From NCBI GenBank assembly GCA_020024475.1, contig JAHHTS010000062.1, forward strand, positions 1 through 12,347: a stretch of 12,347 nucleotides of DNA. Reading direction: 5' to 3'. Every line of letters begins with the position of its first letter. Position 1 is the stretch's first letter. Both the position numbers and the translations under genes were made by a program. The notes beneath the pieces are model-generated. The model was not told the DNA's origin and did no database searches. It saw only the letters and a list, made by a program, of their open reading frames with translations. The DNA comes from Oscillospiraceae bacterium (GTDB lineage: Bacteria; Bacillota; Clostridia; Oscillospirales; Ruminococcaceae). Positions 1-6,741 of the stretch are shown piece after piece.

Positions 1-16
1 CAGTAAGGATAGGAAG
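1..16. repeat. Left copy of a 16-bp imperfect direct repeat
   Basis: CAGTAAGGATAGGAAG at the left end matches CAGCAAGGATAGGAAG at 12222-12237 in 15 of 16 positions. The left copy runs into an A-rich stretch, whereas the right copy runs into a terminator hairpin. The match could continue leftwards beyond the window. It could be an attachment-type or target-site repeat bounding the island, or a shared intergenic element; the sequence alone does not decide. Confidence 0.4.
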
Positions 17-42
17 AAAAAAATATGATAAAAATAATGTTT

Positions 43-306
43 GTTTGCCACGGCAAGGTGAACGGACTACCGAATGTGTAGTGAAAAGTCGCGCAGAACT
101 GGGCATAGTATGGCAGTCATAGTGCCATGAGATTACGGAAAGACTACTACTCAGACGAGTTAAAGTGGATTGTGTAACAGTAATCGTTAAGAGGGTATAT
201 ATAGAAGTGAACCCCCAAGGGGAATCGTTAAAAGGGTTCTACGAGGAGACTACTACAGTCGGGAATTAAAAATAGATGTTGAGGTAGCTGGACGTCCTGC
301 AGGAAT
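43..306 (+). ncRNA. Structured non-coding stretch, possible group II intron remnant
   Basis: This stretch has no convincing reading frame, is richer in GC than the genes around it and is full of short helices. ATGGCA (110-115) pairs with TGCCAT (123-128), GAACCC (209-214) pairs with GGGTTC (234-239), and CCCC-AA-GGGG lies inside the latter. AGACTACTAC occurs at 141-150 and 247-256, and AATCGTTAA at 182-190 and 223-231. Two overlapping palindromes (GGACGTCC, CCTGCAGG) lie at 290-303. The style, including the AATTAAAAAT segment near 264-273, recalls domains I-IV of bacterial group II introns. However, no GUGYG start, maturase gene or domain V hairpin is visible, and the stretch is shorter than a normal 5' intron region. 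If the assignment is right, it is a decayed fragment. The direction is assumed to be +. Confidence 0.38.
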
Positions 307-380
307 GTGGGGCGTTTTCAACTTTTTGAAGAAAAATGGTTAAAATTATTGTCAGAAGAGCATACTAATGATATTATAAT

Positions 381-395
381 GTTAAAGAAACTAAC
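381..395. promoter_or_regulatory. Candidate operator palindrome 1 (GTTA-N7-TAAC)
   Basis: GTTAAAGAAACTAAC is a 15-bp site with inverted GTTA/TAAC arms. It starts directly after a TATAAT at 375-380 and lies 43 bp (about four helical turns) upstream of a second site with the same geometry at 424-438. The pair is a natural candidate for autoregulation by the HTH protein encoded next. Binding is inferred. Confidence 0.4.
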
Positions 396-402
396 GACAA
401 TC

Positions 403-431
403 TTGAGTTTAGATAACAGTTTTGTTAAAAT
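403..431 (+). promoter_or_regulatory. Candidate promoter of the XRE-ImmA-PIN operon
   Basis: TTGAGT (403-408) and TAAAAT (426-431) are separated by 17 bp, the sigma-A optimum. They would start a short leader just upstream of the AGGAGG site at 448-453. The -10 element lies inside operator palindrome 2, which fits repression by blocking polymerase. An alternative pair, TTGTCA (349-354) and TATAAT (375-380), has a better -10 but a 20-bp spacer. Confidence 0.45.
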
Positions 432-438
432 ATTTAAC
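424..438. promoter_or_regulatory. Candidate operator palindrome 2 (GTTAAA-ATA-TTTAAC)
   Basis: GTTAAAATATTTAAC is a perfect 6-bp inverted repeat around a 3-bp centre. It overlaps the candidate -10 element and shares its GTTA-N7-TAAC frame with the site at 381-395. Its place upstream of an XRE-family gene suggests the regulator's own operator (inference). Confidence 0.45.
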
Positions 439-459
439 ATGTGTTTTAGGAGGTTAACT

Positions 460-804
460 ATGAAAGAATTTAATGCGAAAAAGTTTTGTGAAGATTTGAT
501 TACTTTGCGTGGAAAAGAGTCCCAAGATAAATTTGCTCAGAAACTAAATGTCAAAAGACCCACCTTATCATTATTGGAGAATGGTAAGCAAATGCCTACG
601 ATAGATATATTAAGTCTGTTTTGCAATTTGTCGGGAAACAGCACAGATGATTATTTTGTTGAATCAACAACAGATGCCCTAGTATATCTGATGGGAAGCA
701 TGGAAGAAACTGATAAAGCAAAGGTGGAAGAAATGGCTGAGCGTATTCGAATTAAAGAAAAATACGAATTGCTAGCAAAGAGGGGGAGTTATGTCATCAA
801 TTGA
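460..804 (+). CDS. XRE-family HTH transcriptional regulator
   Basis: This is a 114-residue protein whose helix-turn-helix lies at about residues 8-60, with the core around SQDKFAQKLNVKRPTLSLLE (21-40), the usual Cro/C1 pattern. The tail (residues 80-105) is a charged helix that may serve dimerisation. ATG 460 is chosen because AGGAGG (448-453) precedes it by six bases and the HTH starts soon after; the same frame is open back to GTG 307, but that extension has no HTH-like content and would run through the promoter and operator sites. Its end overlaps the start of the metallopeptidase gene by 14 bp, so the two are co-translated. In ImmR/ImmA and DdrO/IrrE pairs the HTH protein is a repressor that its partner metallopeptidase cleaves. 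The same role is inferred here, with the upstream palindromes as likely operators. Confidence 0.88.
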   Translation: MKEFNAKKFCEDLITLRGKESQDKFAQKLNVKRPTLSLLENGKQMPTIDILSLFCNLSGNSTDDYFVESTTDALVYLMGSMEETDKAKVEEMAERIRIKEKYELLAKRGSYVIN

Positions 805-1723
805 TCATAAAGAAATATTAGAACAATATTATCAGAATGAATATGATTTTAATACCGCTTCACTTTCAATGGCTGATATTGCTGACCTTAAGAAACTAGT
901 ACGTGAGAAACGTGTTGATTATAATTTGGCACCATTAGGAGTAGGGATTTTTGATTGGATATTAAAACAAAACAGTGATATCCGCTTTGAACGGGTAAGC
1001 TTTGATACGGAAAAAATTGATGGTTTGTTATATATTCCAACAACTGGTAAAGAACGTGCGTATATTATTCTGAATTCTAATAAACCGCTGATTAATCAAA
1101 TTTTTACTGCAGCACATGAGTATTATCACTATATAATGGATTATCAGAAATTTCAGAAGATGCCATATGTCTGTGATTTCGGTATGCTTAAAGATGTCAA
1201 TGAGATGAAGGCAAGTAGATTTGCGGCGGAGTTATTGTTGCCGGAAGAAGCTTTATCGCGAGAAATACAGGATTATCTTTGTTTGAAAAATATGAAAAGG
1301 GAGAACCTTGATTTTGGTGATTTTGCTGCAATGATTATTTTTCTAACGATAAGATATCAGATTCCTTTGAAAGCAGTCATTTATCGTCTTTTTGAAGAAC
1401 ATTATATTGATAATATTGATAAGTTTATTGAAAATTATGACTTTATTAAGCAGATTTTAAAAGAAATCAAGATTTTCAAAAAAAGTGTAAAAGTATTATA
1501 TGGTACTGAAAACAACTACGTTCTTCCGTATAGTTCAACGTATCAAGATATGGAGAAAGCGTTTGTTACCGGGAATGCCTCCAAAGAAAACATTCTTGAG
1601 GACGCTGCAAAGCTGGAATTAGATATGAATGTGATTAATGATTTCCTTGCAGAAGAAGACGAAGTGGAAGAAGACGATGATGATGACGAACTGTTTTCAA
1701 TAATAAACGCGAATCGGGGGTAA
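791..1723 (+). CDS. ImmA/IrrE-family (COG2856/DUF955) zinc metallopeptidase
   Basis: This 310-residue protein carries the zinc-protease motif HEYYH (H109, E110, H113), preceded by FTAA. The family's second block follows at 138-151 (EMKASRFAAELLLP), in which E138 is the expected third zinc ligand. Members of this family cleave a partner HTH repressor; ImmA acts on ImmR in ICEBs1 and IrrE acts on DdrO in Deinococcus. A C-terminal extension of about 100 residues ends in an acidic run (EEDEVEEDDDDDE, 288-300), which could hold the protease inactive or dock a partner (inference). The gene starts inside the end of the regulator gene behind AGGGGGAG (781-788). Its stop touches the next gene's start region, giving a compact operon. 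There is no signal peptide, so it should be cytosolic. Confidence 0.9.
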   Translation: MSSIDHKEILEQYYQNEYDFNTASLSMADIADLKKLVREKRVDYNLAPLGVGIFDWILKQNSDIRFERVSFDTEKIDGLLYIPTTGKERAYIILNSNKPLINQIFTAAHEYYHYIMDYQKFQKMPYVCDFGMLKDVNEMKASRFAAELLLPEEALSREIQDYLCLKNMKRENLDFGDFAAMIIFLTIRYQIPLKAVIYRLFEEHYIDNIDKFIENYDFIKQILKEIKIFKKSVKVLYGTENNYVLPYSSTYQDMEKAFVTGNASKENILEDAAKLELDMNVINDFLAEEDEVEEDDDDDELFSIINANRG

Positions 1724-1729
1724 GTGCCT

Positions 1730-2389
1730 ATGATAACACCACTGAAGAAAACTGCTCTGCATGATTTGCTTAAGAAACCGATTTTGTTTGATGCTAACAT
1801 TTTTATGGTAGGCATTTCAGATCGTATTTCAGATAAAAATTGTTCGTTTGAAAACATGAAGAAACTGTATATTGAACCTTTATTTGAAAGCTTCACAGAC
1901 ATTTATATCCACGAAGAGGTCTATAAAGAATTAGATGATGAATCCAGGGCTTTTATAGATACATATGTTGGAAGAAATGTTACGATTGTAAATGAAGGGG
2001 ATTTATATGGTAGAGATCCACAGTATACGACCATTTTTAATAATATTGCCGGGCATGAACTTGTAAACTATGTCCGTGGACGATCTAAAGACTGTGGCGA
2101 GGTATATAGTCTTGCCTATGCAGCCTATTATAATATGAATTATTTCTGCTCAAAGGAAATCATGGTTGATAATGTAGCTCATGAGATTGAAGATTTAAAG
2201 GACATCGATATTATTACTTTTGATATTATTTTGCTTTCTGCGTATGCGTATTATGCGAAGAAAAGTGATAATTCTAACAGTAAAGGACTAAAGTCGATGT
2301 ATAAAAAATATTGTGCGGATGTGATTAAAAGGCATGGATTACCACCAACGCTTGGCGAATATATTAAGGCATCGCAGGATTACTTGTAA
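1730..2389 (+). CDS. PIN-like domain protein, probable ribonuclease effector
   Basis: This 219-residue protein shows a PIN-type layout of acidic residues. After a short lead, ILFDANIFMV places D21 and N23 at the end of the first strand. E62/E63/E67 follow, then KDCGEVYSLAYA with D121 and E124, then IMVDN with D148. PIN domains use such a cluster to bind metal and cut RNA, and many are toxins of toxin-antitoxin pairs. Sequence conservation is too low for me to name a subfamily. ATG 1730 is preferred because GGGGG (1716-1720) sits nine bases upstream; GTG 1724, which abuts the previous stop, is only three bases from that site. As the last gene of the XRE-metallopeptidase operon it is the likely effector held in check by the other two (inference). 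Confidence 0.6.
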   Translation: MITPLKKTALHDLLKKPILFDANIFMVGISDRISDKNCSFENMKKLYIEPLFESFTDIYIHEEVYKELDDESRAFIDTYVGRNVTIVNEGDLYGRDPQYTTIFNNIAGHELVNYVRGRSKDCGEVYSLAYAAYYNMNYFCSKEIMVDNVAHEIEDLKDIDIITFDIILLSAYAYYAKKSDNSNSKGLKSMYKKYCADVIKRHGLPPTLGEYIKASQDYL

Positions 2390-2392
2390 TGG

Positions 2393-2434
2393 AACCGTAT
2401 TCAATGGGCATTTTGGTTGTTGAATACGGTTTTT
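2393..2434 (+). terminator. Rho-independent terminator after the XRE-ImmA-PIN operon
   Basis: AACCGTATTCAA (2393-2404) pairs perfectly with TTGAATACGGTT (2420-2431) around a 15-nt loop and runs into five Ts (2430-2434). It starts four bases after the PIN gene's stop, marking the operon end and isolating it from the SEC-C gene. Confidence 0.88.
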
Positions 2435-2479
2435 GCTTTCGTGTGTTAGAAGCGATGTGTGGTATTGGAGGTTATCGAT

Positions 2480-3106
2480 ATGAAGATTGGAAGAAATGAT
2501 CCATGCCCTTGTGGTAGTGGAAAAAAGTATAAACAATGTTGTTTGAAAAAAATGAATAGATCAGAATATGATATGATTCGAGAAGCAGTGAACGAGAATC
2601 GGTCTAATGACAAAATTGTTAATTTACTTTGTAACTTATACCGATATATGAATGAAAAACAGTGGATGGGTGCTTGCCATGCTACGTGTGCAGTTTTATA
2701 TGTTGCTCTTAAGGAATTGGGAGAAAATGTAGAATTGTGCATTGGAGAGGTTGATGCAGGTATGTTTGTGTTTGATCATTCTTGGATATTGGTTGATAAA
2801 AAGAAAATAGACTTAGCTGCAGCAATAACAATGCAAGGTGGATTAACAGTATCTGGTCCTATAGTATTTGATAGAGACATCAGAACCGGTCAATCATCGG
2901 AATTAGTATATGGAGTATATAAAAGCGGATTAGACAGTGAAGCAAATATGATAATGAACATTCCGTTTGGTGTGTATATGGATAATTTCCCTGATGAGGA
3001 AAATGGTTTATGGGGAGTTCTGAAAAAAGTTTATCCAGGGGAAGTGGACATCGATAGTATTAGAAAAAGTTATTCAAATACAGAACGAAGATATGTGTGT
3101 GATTAG
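2480..3106 (+). CDS. SEC-C motif protein with papain/transglutaminase-like domain
   Basis: This 208-residue protein opens with a SEC-C zinc motif, NDPCPCGSGKKYKQCC, with ligands C9, C11, C20 and C21. The same motif forms the tail of SecA and occurs as an adaptor in many unrelated proteins. The rest resembles a compact transglutaminase-like cysteine peptidase: a Cys-bearing helix around GACHATCAVLYVALKELG (C66, alternatively C70), then FDHSW (H100) and KKIDLA (D111). This is the spacing seen in small C-H-D enzymes such as the lasso-peptide B1 proteases. Peptidase activity is inferred from motif order only. ATG 2480 is chosen because GGAGG (2467-2471) precedes it by eight bases. It stands alone between terminators, next to a recombinase stub, and could be accessory cargo with a defence or toxin role. 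Confidence 0.65.
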   Translation: MKIGRNDPCPCGSGKKYKQCCLKKMNRSEYDMIREAVNENRSNDKIVNLLCNLYRYMNEKQWMGACHATCAVLYVALKELGENVELCIGEVDAGMFVFDHSWILVDKKKIDLAAAITMQGGLTVSGPIVFDRDIRTGQSSELVYGVYKSGLDSEANMIMNIPFGVYMDNFPDEENGLWGVLKKVYPGEVDIDSIRKSYSNTERRYVCD

Positions 3107-3115
3107 AACAAGATA

Positions 3116-3382
3116 TTGAAAAGAAATACGGTATTAATTTTTGTAAAAGCATGGAACAGCCTTATGGAAAATAAGGAGGCCTATATGAAGAAATGGGAAC
3201 GGATGAGAAAAGGAAAGAATCCGCTATTGGTATACTGGGCAGAACAGCTTATAAAATATGCAAACATGGATGTGCAGAAATTTGATGCGGAGCAGATGCA
3301 CAGGATATTAGAATGCATTATGGTATTTGAGACCGGGAAAATATCTGTGAGATATCTGGATGGAACAATAGTAGGATTTTAG
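3116..3382 (+). pseudogene. C-terminal remnant of a large serine recombinase
   Basis: About 88 residues are open here. They read like the extreme C-terminus of resolvase/recombinase-family integrases of Clostridia: FVKAWNSLMENKEAYMKKW, then a charged helix ending WAEQLIKYA, then FDAEQMHRILECIMVF and a final strand KISVRYLDGTIV. Intact members are roughly 500-600 residues and carry a catalytic N-terminal resolvase domain, which is absent. The homology-like segment begins upstream of the best start (ATG 3185 with AAGGAGG at 3173-3179), so the fragment is probably a leftover and not a designed small protein. A 65-residue product from 3185 is still possible. The assignment rests on remembered family features. 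It marks a past integration or deletion event in the island. Confidence 0.6.
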
Positions 3383-3396
3383 AAATTTTGGAAGAA

Positions 3397-3424
3397 AAAG
3401 TCAGTCAAAAAATGATTGGCTTTA
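3397..3424 (+). terminator. Probable terminator downstream of the recombinase remnant
   Basis: AAAGTCAGTC (3397-3406) pairs with GATTGGCTTT (3414-3423), with two G-U pairs and a 7-nt loop. The T-run is short (TTTA). The A-run before and T-run after would let it act in both directions, weakly. It probably belonged to the original recombinase gene. Confidence 0.5.
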
Positions 3425-3458
3425 TAGTGTTGTTCGGATAGAAAAAATGAAAATATTG

Positions 3459-3467
3459 TGGTAAACT
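3459..3467 (+). promoter_or_regulatory. Possible extended -10 promoter for the GHKL-nuclease gene
   Basis: TGGTAAACT gives a TG-n-TAAACT extended -10 element 24 bases before the ATG. It would leave only a short leader carrying the GGGAGG site. No good -35 hexamer sits at the right distance, so this is a weak call. The terminator at 3397-3424 does make a new promoter in this gap likely. Confidence 0.3.
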
Positions 3468-3490
3468 GCTGATAAAGGGAGGCGGATAAT

Positions 3491-5506
3491 ATGATTATAC
3501 CTTTAAGCGTGAAAAATCAGAGTATTGATTCTTCTGGTATTACAAATGATTATAGGGATGCTATAAGCGAATATATTTGGAATGGATTTGAAGCGCATGC
3601 TCGTAATATTAATATAGAATATACTCTTAACGAAGCATATGGAGTTAAGGAGTTAATTATTACAGACAATGGTGATGGAATAAATTATGATGAATTGGGT
3701 GAGACTTTTGGTGCATTTTTAGCATCAAAGAAGAATCTGTTATCATTAAAGATGAAATCAAAGGCTAATAAAGGAAAAGGACGTTTTTCTTTTAGTGCAT
3801 TTGCAGATAAAGCAGAGTGGTGTACTGTCTATAAGGATAAAGATGATTATAAAGAATATCGAATTACAATGTCTAATGACACGAAAGAGGTAATTGATTG
3901 TTCACAGCCGGAATCTTCTGATAGAAAAGAATCAGGAACATCAGTAAGCTTTAGTGATATTAATACCCTGACGGCGGAAAACATGAGTTTTGAAATTCTA
4001 GAGCCAGCATTGTTGAAGGAATTTGCGTGGTTTTTATATTTGTATAAAAGTAAAAATGTGCAGATAACGGTTAATGGTGATAAGGTTGATTATGAGAAAT
4101 ATGTAAATACAAAATTAAGTGAAAAATCTATGGTTACAATAGATGGATATAGGTTTGAGATTAGTTTGGTTGTATGGCAGGAATCAATTAAAGAAAAATT
4201 CTGCTGTTACTATTTCGATAGTGAAGATGCATTAAAGGGGAAGGATACTACAAATTTCAATAGAAATACAATAAATTTCAATCACAGCGTATTTGTAAAA
4301 TCACATTTTTTTGATGATAAAGAAAATGTTTTAACAAATAGTGATGACATACAGATAAATATGTTTGAATCTCAGGACGAGAAAAAAATTTTGAAAAGAT
4401 TGCATAAAGAGATTCAGAAACTTATCGAGAAAAAAATTAGTGTTTATTTGTCAGATAAGGCGGAAGAAGCTGTTGAAGCAATGATTACTGAAAGAAAAAC
4501 TTTTCCGGAATTTCCGAGTGATGTTTATGGCCAGATGCGGAAAAATGATTTAAAGAAAGTGACAAAAGAAATATTTAAATTGGAACCTTTGATTTTTCAT
4601 AAATTGAAACCTATCCAAGAAAAATCGTTGCTTGGATTTCTAAATTTACTTTTAAGTTCGGAAGAAAGAGAAAATGTTTTGACAATCCTAGAACAGATTG
4701 TAGAACTTTCTCCGGAACAAAGAGATGATTTTTCAAAAATATTAAAAAAGACTTCTTTAGAGAATATAATAGATACTATTAAATTTATTGAAGATAGGTA
4801 CAAAATTATTGAATTATTGAGAAGTATTGTATACGATTTGACAAAGTTTTCAAATGAGCGCGATCATGTGCAGAAAATAGTGGAGCGACACTTTTGGCTT
4901 TTTGGGGAGCAATATAATCTGGTGAGTGCGGATCAAAGAATGCAGAAGGCATTGGAACAATATAGGAATATTTTATATGGAGAAGAAGATGTTACCGCAA
5001 CTTTAAATCCTGATGCGGAAAATGAAAGACGCATGGATATTTTCATGTGCAATACAAGAAATGTTGAGACAGCATTTGAAACAACCGTGGAAGAAAACAT
5101 TGTGGTTGAACTTAAAGCACCAAAAGTCTCATTAACTAAAAAAGTTTTAAGACAGATAGAAGACTATATGGATTACGTAAGAAGGCAACCACAATTTAAT
5201 AGCAAGTTGCGAAAATGGAAATTTATTGCTGTGTGTAAAGAGGTTGATGATTATGTAAAGAGCCAGTATAAGGCTTTTGAAGATAAAGGAAAAGTAGGTT
5301 TGGTGTTTCAGGTGGAAAACTGTGAAGTATATGCACTTACTTGGGATGATATCATTAAAAGTTTTGAAATAAAGCATAAACCGATGTTGGAACGGTTGAA
5401 ATATGATAGAGAACAAGTCGTAAATGAATTGATGGAAGAAGTGAATGGTGTTGAAGGACGAGAAAAAGCGGATGCACTTACGAAAATTGCTGTTGCGCAG
5501 GTATAG
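3491..5506 (+). CDS. GHKL (Hsp90-type) ATPase fused to PD-(D/E)xK, Shedu-like nuclease
   Basis: This is a 671-residue, two-part protein. The N-terminus carries the Bergerat ATP fold: EYIWNGFEAHA (N31 in the N box), ITDNGDGI (57-64, G1 box), NKGKGRFSFSAFA (93-105, G2 box) and SGTSVSF (148-154). The middle is helical and partly repeat-like (about 300-460). The C-terminus matches a restriction-endonuclease fold of the Shedu/DUF4263 kind: VERHFWLFG (464-472), RRMDIF with D516, then VVELKAPK with E540 and K542, and a following helix RQIEDYMDY. GHKL ATPases coupled to nucleases occur among MORC-like prokaryotic conflict proteins, so a phage-defence role is likely but inferred. No transmembrane segment is seen. 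GGGAGG (3477-3482) lies eight bases before the ATG. I cannot name a described system for this exact fusion. Confidence 0.8.
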   Translation: MIIPLSVKNQSIDSSGITNDYRDAISEYIWNGFEAHARNINIEYTLNEAYGVKELIITDNGDGINYDELGETFGAFLASKKNLLSLKMKSKANKGKGRFSFSAFADKAEWCTVYKDKDDYKEYRITMSNDTKEVIDCSQPESSDRKESGTSVSFSDINTLTAENMSFEILEPALLKEFAWFLYLYKSKNVQITVNGDKVDYEKYVNTKLSEKSMVTIDGYRFEISLVVWQESIKEKFCCYYFDSEDALKGKDTTNFNRNTINFNHSVFVKSHFFDDKENVLTNSDDIQINMFESQDEKKILKRLHKEIQKLIEKKISVYLSDKAEEAVEAMITERKTFPEFPSDVYGQMRKNDLKKVTKEIFKLEPLIFHKLKPIQEKSLLGFLNLLLSSEERENVLTILEQIVELSPEQRDDFSKILKKTSLENIIDTIKFIEDRYKIIELLRSIVYDLTKFSNERDHVQKIVERHFWLFGEQYNLVSADQRMQKALEQYRNILYGEEDVTATLNPDAENERRMDIFMCNTRNVETAFETTVEENIVVELKAPKVSLTKKVLRQIEDYMDYVRRQPQFNSKLRKWKFIAVCKEVDDYVKSQYKAFEDKGKVGLVFQVENCEVYALTWDDIIKSFEIKHKPMLERLKYDREQVVNELMEEVNGVEGREKADALTKIAVAQV

Positions 5507-5518
5507 TTAAAATAATAC

Positions 5519-5547
5519 TTGATATACCATAAATAGTATTGTAACAT
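5519..5547 (+). promoter_or_regulatory. Candidate promoter for the GIY-YIG segment
   Basis: TTGATA (5519-5524) and TAACAT (5542-5547) have 17 bp between them. A strong Shine-Dalgarno site, AAGGAGGTG, follows at 5559-5567. An inverted repeat, AATACT (5514-5519) with AGTATT (5535-5540), overlaps the -35 and spacer and could be an operator. Confidence 0.45.
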
Positions 5548-5572
5548 GCAACACCACAAGGAGGTGATTGCG

Positions 5573-6344
5573 ATGACAATGCAGCAAATAGTCCTTCAGT
5601 TTCAAGATGAAGTTATAGTATTCTTGAGATATTATGCACGTTGGGAGGGATTCGTGATGGCAGATGCCAAAGCAAAAACCATAAATCTTCTGTTGTATGA
5701 AAGTGACCTTGAGGGGGTTATCAGCATTGAGGATTCCAGCTGGAATTCCGGTGAGCTGTACTCTGCTCCGAGAGATTCAGTATCGGAACTGCTTGAGACA
5801 GATGCCTGCAAGAAGTATGGAGTGTATCTGCTTCTTTCCAAGAGCATGGTCTATGTTGGGCAGTCCTCTGATCTGTCAAAAAGAATCACGCAACACACAG
5901 CCGGTAAGGACTGGGGGAAAGCGTTGTTATACTTACCACTAAAGATGATAGCTTAACACATTCTGACATTGATTACCTTGAGTCGGTGCTGATCGATAAG
6001 GCATTCAAAATCAATATCTTGATTGTGATAATAAGAACAAGGGAAACAATCCGAAAGTCAGCAAATTCCAGAAGGTTGTCCTTGATCAGTACTTGGAAGA
6101 GGCACTCTTCTTAATGCAGTTGATTGGAATTACCGTGTTCAGCGATAAGAAGAGCGGAACACTAATTAATACGATTGATACCAAGACTAAACTTGTGCTG
6201 GGTAAAAGGGCGAAATCCGATGCGGTTTCCTATTACAGCCATTTGGTTTATGCATTTTGCGAGATGGCAAAAATCAAAATCGAATCAATGCAGCAGAAAA
6301 AGAAGTTGAGAATGAAAAATACACATTCAGATGTTTCATTTTAA
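5573..6344 (+). pseudogene. GIY-YIG nuclease-family gene broken by two frameshifts
   Basis: The first frame contains the GIY-YIG start, KYGVYLLLSKSMVYVGQSSD (GVY at 83-85, YVG at 94-96, R104), and stops at 5956. The related protein then continues one frame over from about 5926 (VILTTKDDSLTHSDIDYLES). It shifts again near 6017-6021 to a third frame (DCDNKNKGNNPKVSKFQKVV) and runs to 6344. Each shift looks like a single lost base. Joined, the pieces would give a protein of roughly 230-260 residues. Two starts have good ribosome sites: ATG 5573 (AAGGAGGTG) and ATG 5657 (GGGAGGG at 5643-5649); the second, beginning MADAKAKTINLLLYE, looks more like the family's natural start. Part of the gene is near 50% GC, unlike the flanking genes, which suggests a separate origin. 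Sequencing error could explain the shifts. Confidence 0.72.
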
Positions 6345-6449
6345 GATTGGGATTTATTGGTGAGCAATATAAAAAAGAGAGAAAGATATTGCTTCAAAAT
6401 CTCAGCGGTTCAGCAGCATTTAAAAATAATAAAGATAAGGGTGGTGTAC

Positions 6450-6668
6450 ATGAGGTTTCCGAGCAAAGCGATAGTTGAGAAAATTAAATTAGAGTACCCA
6501 CCAGGGACGCGCGTGGAGCTTGTGAAGATGGATGACATACAGGCACCGCCGATAGGTACGAAAGGTACTGTCACAGGGGTGGATGATATCGACTCCATTA
6601 TGGTTAGGTGGTATAATGGAAGTGGATTAAATCTTGTATATGGCGAGGATATTTGTAAGAAATTATAG
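6450..6668 (+). CDS. Small DUF4314-family protein
   Basis: This is a 72-residue protein with the DUF4314 signature: RFPSKAIVEKI, PPGTRVELVKMDD, APPIGTKGTVTGVDD, then a short strand SIMVRW and NLVYGED. The pattern predicts a small SH3-like beta barrel. Its function is unknown, and such genes are common accessory genes on conjugative and other mobile elements of Firmicutes. ATG 6450 follows AAGGGTGG (6437-6444) and matches the family's usual beginning; the frame is open further upstream, but that stretch is not family-like. It lies 105 bp after the broken GIY-YIG gene and is followed at once by a terminator, so it is probably the tail of the same imported segment. Confidence 0.8.
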   Translation: MRFPSKAIVEKIKLEYPPGTRVELVKMDDIQAPPIGTKGTVTGVDDIDSIMVRWYNGSGLNLVYGEDICKKL

Positions 6669-6678
6669 AATGATTGTT

Positions 6679-6706
6679 AAGGACTTGGTGGTATACCGAG
6701 TCCTTT
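6679..6706 (+). terminator. Terminator after the DUF4314 gene
   Basis: AAGGACTTGG (6679-6688) pairs with CCGAGTCCTT (6696-6705), with one G-U pair, around a 7-nt loop. The T-tail is short. It separates the DUF4314 gene from the Avs operon. Confidence 0.65.
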
Positions 6707-6714
6707 AGTATAAA
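6685..6714 (+). promoter_or_regulatory. Weak candidate promoter for the Avs operon
   Basis: TTGGTG (6685-6690) and TATAAA (6709-6714) lie 18 bp apart, just upstream of the A-run and AGGGGA ribosome site of the MBL gene. The -35 lies within the terminator hairpin, so the call is uncertain. Some promoter in this short gap is needed, since a terminator precedes it. Confidence 0.3.
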
Positions 6715-6741
6715 GCCAAATTTAAAAAAAAGGGGACGAAT

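Noticed and set aside
141..256. Repeated AGACTACTAC and AATCGTTAA words as a CRISPR-like array
   Set aside because: Only two copies of each exist, at different spacings, with no regular repeat-spacer pattern and no cas genes.
307..459. N-terminal extension of the HTH regulator from GTG 307
   Set aside because: It has no HTH-like content, lacks a ribosome site, and runs through the promoter and palindromes; ATG 460 has AGGAGG at the right distance.
1543..1902. Minus-strand reading frame with a poly-serine run
   Set aside because: It is the antisense of the acidic Asp/Glu tail of the metallopeptidase and has no ribosome site.
5697..5942. Plus-strand alternative frame within the GIY-YIG gene
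   Set aside because: It overlaps the frame with the clear GIY-YIG motif and has no family-like content or ribosome site.
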